In this document: one piece after another, positions 6,267-10,123 of the stretch | Position numbering within the stretch: position 1 is the stretch's first letter | Layout of the letters: each line of letters begins with the position of its first letter | From: ZC4RG20 sp964518995 | Lineage (GTDB): Bacteria; Pseudomonadota; Gammaproteobacteria; Steroidobacterales; Rariloculaceae | NCBI GenBank assembly: GCA_964518995.1 | Contig: CAZFJU010000164.1 | Coordinates: forward strand, 1 to 10,123 | Length of the DNA stretch: 10,123 bases | Reading direction: 5' to 3' | The notes under the pieces: generated by a model | Databases searched by the model: none | The model's input: only the letters and a program-made list of their open reading frames with translations | What the model was told of the DNA's origin: nothing | Position numbers and translations under genes: made by a program

Positions 6267-7278
6267 GCAGCGCTGTCTGGTTGCGCTCGTGCTCATCCGT
6301 CCACAGGCCGGCGTCCTTGAAATACGCGATGGCGCCGGCATGGTACGGCAGTGGATGGTTGGCCGGCACGAGTGATGACTGCGGCACGTCGATCAGCAGC
6401 GCGTAATCGCGCTGCAGATCGGCCCAAGCCGTATACAGCAACTCGACGAGCTGATAAGCGTCCTCGTCCGCAATATGCAGGCCTGCGGTGAGATACGTGT
6501 CGTACATCGCAACGCGCATCGGCCCGTCGATGCCGACCGCGTTCTCACCCGGCTCGACCGTTTCGACCCACGCTCCAGGCATCACCTCGGCGACCTTGGC
6601 CTCATCGTCGCCGAGCTCGAGGAAGCGCAAACCACCGGGAATGGTCGCGTGCATTTGCAGCACGAGCGGGAGCCGGTAGCCCATCGCCACAGCATCGGCC
6701 CTGCCCTCTGCAACGAGGCCGGCGCCTTCCGGCAAGCCGGCGGCCGTGACGGCGTTAAAACTGCGCTCGTCGAGACCGGCCGTTGCGAGCACGGCCCGGT
6801 TCAACCGGCTGAGCTGCACGAGACTGCGATAATTCAACACCACGCGACGCTCAGCCAGGTCTGCGATAGTGCGCAGACCGGACGATGCCTTCACCCAATA
6901 GGCATATCCCAGCGGATAGATGGCCATGAGCGCACGAATACGCGTCATCGGAACACCGTACGGCTCTTCGCCGCGGAAGGCGAGGTACGAATCGATGCCG
7001 GCGTTGATGCCCAGCGTGATCTCGCCGCGCTGCAGCAGCGGGACATACACCGACGAGCCGGCATACGGCCGCACGATCGATGGGATACGAAGCCGCCGCT
7101 GAATCAGCTGCGCGAAGCCGCCGGCAATGACATTGAAATTCGTGCCTGCCGGATTCGCGCCGATCGTCACCCGACGAAGGGCCGCCGTTGCGGTCCCAGG
7201 CCATGCGGCCAGCGCTGGCCAAGACGCGCCGGCGGCAAGGATTTCTCTTCGGCCGATCATCGATCTGCGGTTCGTCAT
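6247..7278 (-). CDS. TAXI family TRAP transporter solute-binding protein
   Basis: A 343-residue periplasmic substrate-binding protein of the TRAP-associated extracytoplasmic immunogenic (TAXI) family, which delivers a ligand to a fused TRAP permease. The N-terminus has twin arginines (GRREILAAG) before a hydrophobic stretch, with likely cleavage near residues 30-33 (TATA), so export by Sec or possibly Tat is predicted. The mature start, VTIGANPAGTNFNVIAGGFA, corresponds to the glycine-rich ligand loop. The C-terminal PYHAGAIAYFKDAGLW is the family signature near the end. ATG 7278 is preceded by an AGGGGA-like site; Met7 has none. No TRAP permease is encoded in the window, although these genes are often adjacent to one. 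Possible ligands include dicarboxylates, amino acids or other organic acids; none can be chosen. The gene's end overlaps the aldehyde dehydrogenase gene by 20 bp, tail to tail. Confidence 0.9.
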   Translation of the reverse strand: MTNRRSMIGRREILAAGASWPALAAWPGTATAALRRVTIGANPAGTNFNVIAGGFAQLIQRRLRIPSIVRPYAGSSVYVPLLQRGEITLGINAGIDSYLAFRGEEPYGVPMTRIRALMAIYPLGYAYWVKASSGLRTIADLAERRVVLNYRSLVQLSRLNRAVLATAGLDERSFNAVTAAGLPEGAGLVAEGRADAVAMGYRLPLVLQMHATIPGGLRFLELGDDEAKVAEVMPGAWVETVEPGENAVGIDGPMRVAMYDTYLTAGLHIADEDAYQLVELLYTAWADLQRDYALLIDVPQSSLVPANHPLPYHAGAIAYFKDAGLWTDEHERNQTALLSGIQG

Positions 7279-7452
7279 GTGTTGATCCGTCCCCTGCTGA
7301 TATCACCCTGAGAGCGAGTATATTCGTTGTTGTCACCGCCGCGTCGCGCCTACCTAGGCCCGGAGCGTTAGCGTATACTCCGGTTCTTTCCGCACCAGAA
7401 CAACAACCTCTAAAAGCATTTACTGCATTCCGCGACTGGAGGAGACCGCATA
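7279..7452. promoter_or_regulatory. Divergent promoter region with TATACT on each strand
   Basis: This 174-bp spacer separates the TAXI gene from the MetE-like gene. A TATACT hexamer occurs on the plus strand at 7374-7379 and another on the minus strand at 7322-7317. They are correctly oriented as -10 elements for the two genes, with predicted leaders of about 66 and 30 nt. Neither has a good -35 at 16-18 nt, which would fit activator-dependent promoters or chance. No RNA gene is seen. Confidence 0.4.
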
Positions 7453-8574
7453 ATGCCGAAAAAGATAGTCGATACCCTGCTTCCGACGACGATGGTCGGC
7501 TCGTACCCTCGGCCGAGCTGGTTCAAGCACCAATTGCTCGGCCGAGATGTTCGCGTCGCCTTCAAGGAAGTCGCCCACGAAGAAGCTTATAGCGATGCCG
7601 TCGCCACGGTCATCCGAGACCAGGAAGAAGCCGGTATCGACATCGTCACCGACGGTAACATGTGGTACGACGACTACGTCGGGGTGATCGGCTCGTTCTC
7701 GTGGTACCTGTATGAGCGCATTCCGGGCTTCGAGCCGTCGCGTAATCCGCATCCGAGCTATGCCGGCGCCGACCCGAGCCAGGGCAAGGCCATCATGGAC
7801 GATTGGGGCGGCGTCATCGTCAGCGGCCCGGTCGATCAGGAGCCCGATCGTCTACGTTGGGGCGACCTTTACCAGATCGCGAACCAGCACGCTCGCGTGC
7901 CGGTCAAGGTGTCTGTCGGCGCGGGTCCCGCGAATCTCGCGTGGCATGTCTACTTGAATGAGAACACGTACTACAAGAGCGCCAAGGAGCTGACATTCGC
8001 GCTGGTCCCCATCTTCAACAAGGAGATGAAGGAGCTGGTCAAGCTCGGCGCGAAGTACCTGCAGATCGAAGATCTTGGCGCATGGATGCCGTTGTTCTCG
8101 AACAATCCGGACGACTTCAAATGGGTCCGCGAAAGCATCGAAGCCATGGCAGACGGCGTCGACGCCAAGATCGGCTGGCACTTCTGCTTCGGCAACGCTT
8201 GGGGTAACGACATCCTCAGCGGCAGCTTCCCGGAAGGCTACCAGACCGTGCTTCCGCACTACTTCAATACCGCGGGTGTGGACGAGTTCGTGCTGGACTA
8301 CGCCAACCGCAATATGGCCGGCATCGAGTTTCTGAAGAACTGCCCGAAGGACAAGGGCGTGCAAATCGGCGTTGTCGACATCCGCACGACCATGATCGAA
8401 CCGCCGAATGTCATCGCCAATCGCATTCGTGAGGTGCTGAAGTATCTGTCACCGGAACAGGTCACGCTGAGCACGGACTGCGGCCTGAAGCCGCTGCCGC
8501 GCATGGTGGCCAAGCTGAAGCTGAAGAACCTCGCCGAAGCGGCGGCGATCGTCCGCAAGGAAATTGGCGGCTAG
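7453..8574 (+). CDS. Stand-alone MetE C-terminal-domain-like zinc methyl/alkyltransferase
   Basis: A 373-residue protein matching the catalytic (C-terminal) barrel of cobalamin-independent methionine synthase and lacking the N-terminal half of the roughly 750-residue MetE. It begins with the barrel strand TTMVGSYPRP (12-21). Zinc ligands aligned with MetE are H243 and C245 (WHFCFGNAWG) and C343 (STDCGLKPLPR). The position of the MetE Glu ligand appears to be D282 (FVLDYANRNM). GVVDIRTTMIEPP corresponds to the MetE strand before the last ligand. Start: ATG with GGAGGAG (7438-7444) 8 nt upstream. Relatives of this size include folate-independent core methionine synthases, epoxyalkane:coenzyme M transferase and uncharacterised alkyltransferases. 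Methyl donor and acceptor cannot be assigned. It diverges from the TAXI gene and is followed by a palindrome-rich spacer. Confidence 0.85.
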   Translation: MPKKIVDTLLPTTMVGSYPRPSWFKHQLLGRDVRVAFKEVAHEEAYSDAVATVIRDQEEAGIDIVTDGNMWYDDYVGVIGSFSWYLYERIPGFEPSRNPHPSYAGADPSQGKAIMDDWGGVIVSGPVDQEPDRLRWGDLYQIANQHARVPVKVSVGAGPANLAWHVYLNENTYYKSAKELTFALVPIFNKEMKELVKLGAKYLQIEDLGAWMPLFSNNPDDFKWVRESIEAMADGVDAKIGWHFCFGNAWGNDILSGSFPEGYQTVLPHYFNTAGVDEFVLDYANRNMAGIEFLKNCPKDKGVQIGVVDIRTTMIEPPNVIANRIREVLKYLSPEQVTLSTDCGLKPLPRMVAKLKLKNLAEAAAIVRKEIGG

Positions 8575-8611
8575 TCAGTACTGAGCAGGAATTGGGGTCA
8601 GAGCCCATTTA

Positions 8612-8639
8612 GCGGAGCCGATCGGCCGATCGGCTCCGC
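8612..8639. repeat. Perfect 28-bp palindrome, candidate hairpin or bidirectional terminator
   Basis: The left arm GCGGAGCCGATCGG is followed directly by its reverse complement CCGATCGGCTCCGC. The inner part is CCGATCGG twice in tandem, itself palindromic. It lies 37 bp after the MetE-like stop. No T-tract follows, so intrinsic termination is doubtful, but a strong RNA hairpin is certain to be possible. Confidence 0.7.
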
Positions 8640-8660
8640 GGCAACTTAGTCGTGTGACGG

Positions 8661-8684
8661 GAGGCCGGCCACTGCGCCGGCCTC
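8661..8684. terminator. Hairpin with 9-bp perfect stem in the convergent spacer
   Basis: GAGGCCGGC and GCCGGCCTC form a 9-bp stem around the 6-nt loop CACTGC. It lies between two converging genes, 86 bp after one stop and 54 bp after the other. No T-run follows on either strand. A role in transcript end protection or termination for either gene is plausible but unproven. Confidence 0.45.
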
Positions 8685-8738
8685 TCTAGTGCCGCCGCCG
8701 TACCCGTCGACCCTACCCCAATCCATTCCGCGCTCCGC

Positions 8739-9308
8739 TCAGAACCGGCCAGCAAAACGCACTGCGAAGCCATCTCGGCCGGCACTGAACGCAACTTGCG
8801 CGCGCTCGTCGATGCGGTCCGCGAGGAGGAACGACGCGGCGATTCCGAGCGCAGCGCCAGCCAGCACGTCCGCTTCGTCATGCTCGTCGGTATCGACGCG
8901 GCTCCACCCGACGTACCCAGCGAGCACGTAAGCCGGCCACGCTTTGCGAGCGCCGTAGCGGCGGTGCAAGAAGCTTGCGGCTTGAAAGGACATCGACGCA
9001 TGCCCGGACGGGAAGGCGTCATCGCCATCGCCGTTCGGTCGCTGGTCGTCCACCGCGGACTTCAGCAGCAGTGTGGCGCCTGCATTTACAGCGAACGAGC
9101 GGTAGAACTGCCGCCGACCTTCGCGGTCGTCCTGGCGGACGGTCACCGCGAGCGCCGCGGCGGGCAACGCAATGCGCAAGAAGTCGCCAGCCTGCCCGGA
9201 ATCGCCATGCGCGGCTTGCGGCGCACCGCCAAGCAACGCTACAACAGATGCTGCGGCCAAGCCGGCTGGTAAACGAATAGAAGCACGCCGAACGATAGAA
9301 GCGCTCAT
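8739..9308 (-). CDS. PAP2 family phosphatase, exported
   Basis: A 189-residue PAP2-superfamily phosphatase. All three signature motifs are intact: K83-x6-R90-P91 (KSAVDDQRP), PSGH at 100-103, and S136-R137-x5-H143-x3-D147 (SRVDTDEHDEAD). H143 is the expected nucleophile and H103 the acid/base. Family members hydrolyse phosphatidate, undecaprenyl pyrophosphate or similar lipid phosphates. The N-terminus looks like a signal peptide (SIVRRASIRLPAGLAAASVV), with possible cleavage after AHG near residue 35; later hydrophobic segments are short. The C-terminus, RDGFAVRFAGRF, ends in Phe with alternating hydrophobic residues, resembling a terminal outer-membrane strand. The ATG at 9308 was preferred over an upstream in-frame start at 9398 because GGAG lies 5 nt before it and it avoids overlap with the formate-THF ligase gene. 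It lies 55 bp after that gene on the same strand. Confidence 0.88.
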   Translation of the reverse strand: MSASIVRRASIRLPAGLAAASVVALLGGAPQAAHGDSGQAGDFLRIALPAAALAVTVRQDDREGRRQFYRSFAVNAGATLLLKSAVDDQRPNGDGDDAFPSGHASMSFQAASFLHRRYGARKAWPAYVLAGYVGWSRVDTDEHDEADVLAGAALGIAASFLLADRIDERAQVAFSAGRDGFAVRFAGRF

Positions 9309-9363
9309 CAGAGCTCCAATCGTCCGGCGTGTTGCACGGGCGTGCGCGATCGGCGCTATCTGC

Positions 9364-10123
9364 TCAGGACAGACCGACGGTCTCGCCGTTCTCGTCAATA
9401 TCGATATGGTCCGCCGCCGGCTTCTTCGGCAAGCCGGGCATCGTCATCATATCGCCGCCGAGCACTACCATGAACTCGGCGCCGGCCGACAGATACACGT
9501 CGCGCACCTTGAACACATGGCCGCTCGCCGCACCGCGGTACTGCGGATCAGTCGAGAACGAATACTGCGTCTTCGCAATGCAGATCGGGAAATGGCCGTA
9601 GCCGTCCGCCTGATATTTCTCGATCTTCTTACGGACCGCAGAGTCGGCAATGACCTCGGCCGCGCCGTAAATCTTCTCTGCGACTTTGCCGATCTTGCGC
9701 CACAGCGTGTCCGCGTCGTCATAGACGAACTTCAGTTCGGCCGCCGGGTTCGCCAACGCCTCGACCGTCGCGCGAGCCAGCTCCTCGGCGCCGGCGCCGC
9801 CTTTTGCGAAGTGCTCGCAGACAACGGCTTTGACGCCTTGCTGCGCCATATGGTCGATCACGAGCTGGAGCTCGTTCTCCGTATCGCTGCCGAATCGGTT
9901 GATCCCGACGATGACCGGCATGCCGTAGTGATCACGGATGTTGGCGACGTGGCGATCGAGGTTGACGATACCCTGCTTCAGTGACTCGAGATTCTCGGTA
10001 TTCAGGTCCTTCAGCTCGGTGCCGCCCTGATACTTCAGCGCTCGAATCGTTGCGACCAGCACGACGAGCTGCGGACGCAGCCCGGTCTTGCGGCATTTGA
10101 TGTCGATGAACTTCTCGGCGCCG
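9364..10123 (-). CDS. fhs: Formate--tetrahydrofolate ligase, C-terminal part
   Basis: The open frame runs off the right edge; 252 C-terminal residues of an enzyme normally about 557 long are visible. It ligates formate to tetrahydrofolate with ATP, giving 10-formyl-THF for purine, fMet and one-carbon metabolism. Conserved strings are GAEKFIDIKCRKTGL and LVVLVATIRALK at the visible start, PVIVGINRFGSDT, GYGHFPICIAKTQYSFSTDP, and the near-terminal MTMPGLPKKPAADHIDIDENG. No frame damage is seen. The promoter and start lie outside the window. The PAP2 gene follows 55 bp downstream on the same strand and could be read through. The visible part ends at the family's usual C-terminus, so only the N-terminal portion is missing. 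Confidence 0.96.
   Translation of the reverse strand, partial: GAEKFIDIKCRKTGLRPQLVVLVATIRALKYQGGTELKDLNTENLESLKQGIVNLDRHVANIRDHYGMPVIVGINRFGSDTENELQLVIDHMAQQGVKAVVCEHFAKGGAGAEELARATVEALANPAAELKFVYDDADTLWRKIGKVAEKIYGAAEVIADSAVRKKIEKYQADGYGHFPICIAKTQYSFSTDPQYRGAASGHVFKVRDVYLSAGAEFMVVLGGDMMTMPGLPKKPAADHIDIDENGETVGLS

Larger units (their letters stand above)
8591..8722. repeat. 8-bp inverted repeats bracketing a hairpin-rich spacer, possible REP/MITE-like relic
   Basis: ATTGGGGT (8591-8598) and ACCCCAAT (8715-8722) are exact reverse complements. They enclose both hairpins of the spacer between the MetE-like and PAP2 genes. The left copy is part of ATTGGGGTCAGAGCCCATTT, which resembles a short motif I recall near REP-associated transposases in gammaproteobacteria; that is memory, not a search. 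No coding sequence or target-site duplication was found. Confidence 0.35.

Noticed and set aside
5250..6341. Minus-strand open frame of 363 codons opposite the aldehyde dehydrogenase
   Set aside because: The aldehyde dehydrogenase has all catalytic residues, a promoter and a ribosome binding site. The antisense frame is a shadow.
6475..7311. Plus-strand open frame of 278 codons opposite the TAXI gene
   Set aside because: Composition typical of antisense shadows and no motif. The TAXI protein is recognisable end to end.
8796..9272. Plus-strand open frame of 158 codons opposite the PAP2 gene
   Set aside because: All three PAP2 motifs are on the minus strand. This frame shows none and has no ribosome binding site.
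9309..9398. N-terminal extension of the PAP2 protein from an upstream start at 9398
   Set aside because: It would overlap the formate-THF ligase gene and bury the signal peptide. ATG 9308 has GGAG at good spacing.
9172..9984. Plus-strand open frame of 270 codons across the PAP2 and formate-THF ligase genes
   Set aside because: It spans two genes that are each clearly conserved on the other strand, and shows no family motif.
1..10123. CRISPR array, toxin-antitoxin pair, phage or transposase genes, or a defence system
   Set aside because: No spaced direct repeats, integrase or transposase motifs or defence domains were found. All long conserved frames are metabolic, transport or envelope proteins.

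Overview
The window is GC-rich, densely coded chromosomal DNA with no tRNA, rRNA, CRISPR array or recognisable transposase. The 7Fe ferredoxin looks proteobacterial, most like gammaproteobacterial FdxA, including its KDKLEYLER tail. With the ClsC-like lipoprotein and the TAXI-type binding protein this suggests an uncultured or little-studied aerobic gammaproteobacterium. That placement is inference; no marker gene here settles it.

Layout. Positions 1-2029 (minus strand) hold the start of a 2-oxoacid:ferredoxin oxidoreductase beta subunit and, upstream of it, the complete fused gamma-alpha subunit (KorA type). Across an AT-rich divergent spacer (2030-2214) two ferredoxin genes run on the plus strand: an adrenodoxin/FdVI-type [2Fe-2S] protein and a 7Fe FdxA. 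This enzyme class needs an external low-potential ferredoxin, so the block reads as an oxidoreductase with candidate electron carriers beside it. A ClsC-like phospholipase D/cardiolipin synthase lipoprotein follows on the minus strand. Divergent from it is an aldehyde dehydrogenase with a near-consensus promoter and a short leader.

The aldehyde dehydrogenase overlaps by 20 bp, tail to tail, with a TRAP-TAXI solute-binding protein on the minus strand. Divergent from that is a stand-alone protein resembling the C-terminal domain of cobalamin-independent methionine synthase. It keeps the zinc-ligand pattern except for an apparent Glu-to-Asp change. A 164-bp convergent spacer (8575-8738) is packed with palindromes. 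The window ends on the minus strand with an exported PAP2 phosphatase and the C-terminal part of formate-tetrahydrofolate ligase.

The genes form small, mostly divergent or convergent units rather than one operon. The clearest functional link is KorAB plus ferredoxins. A weaker one is one-carbon chemistry (formate-THF ligase and the MetE-like protein). I see no convincing new defence or mobile system. The most unusual items are the MetE-like protein and the palindrome-rich spacer.
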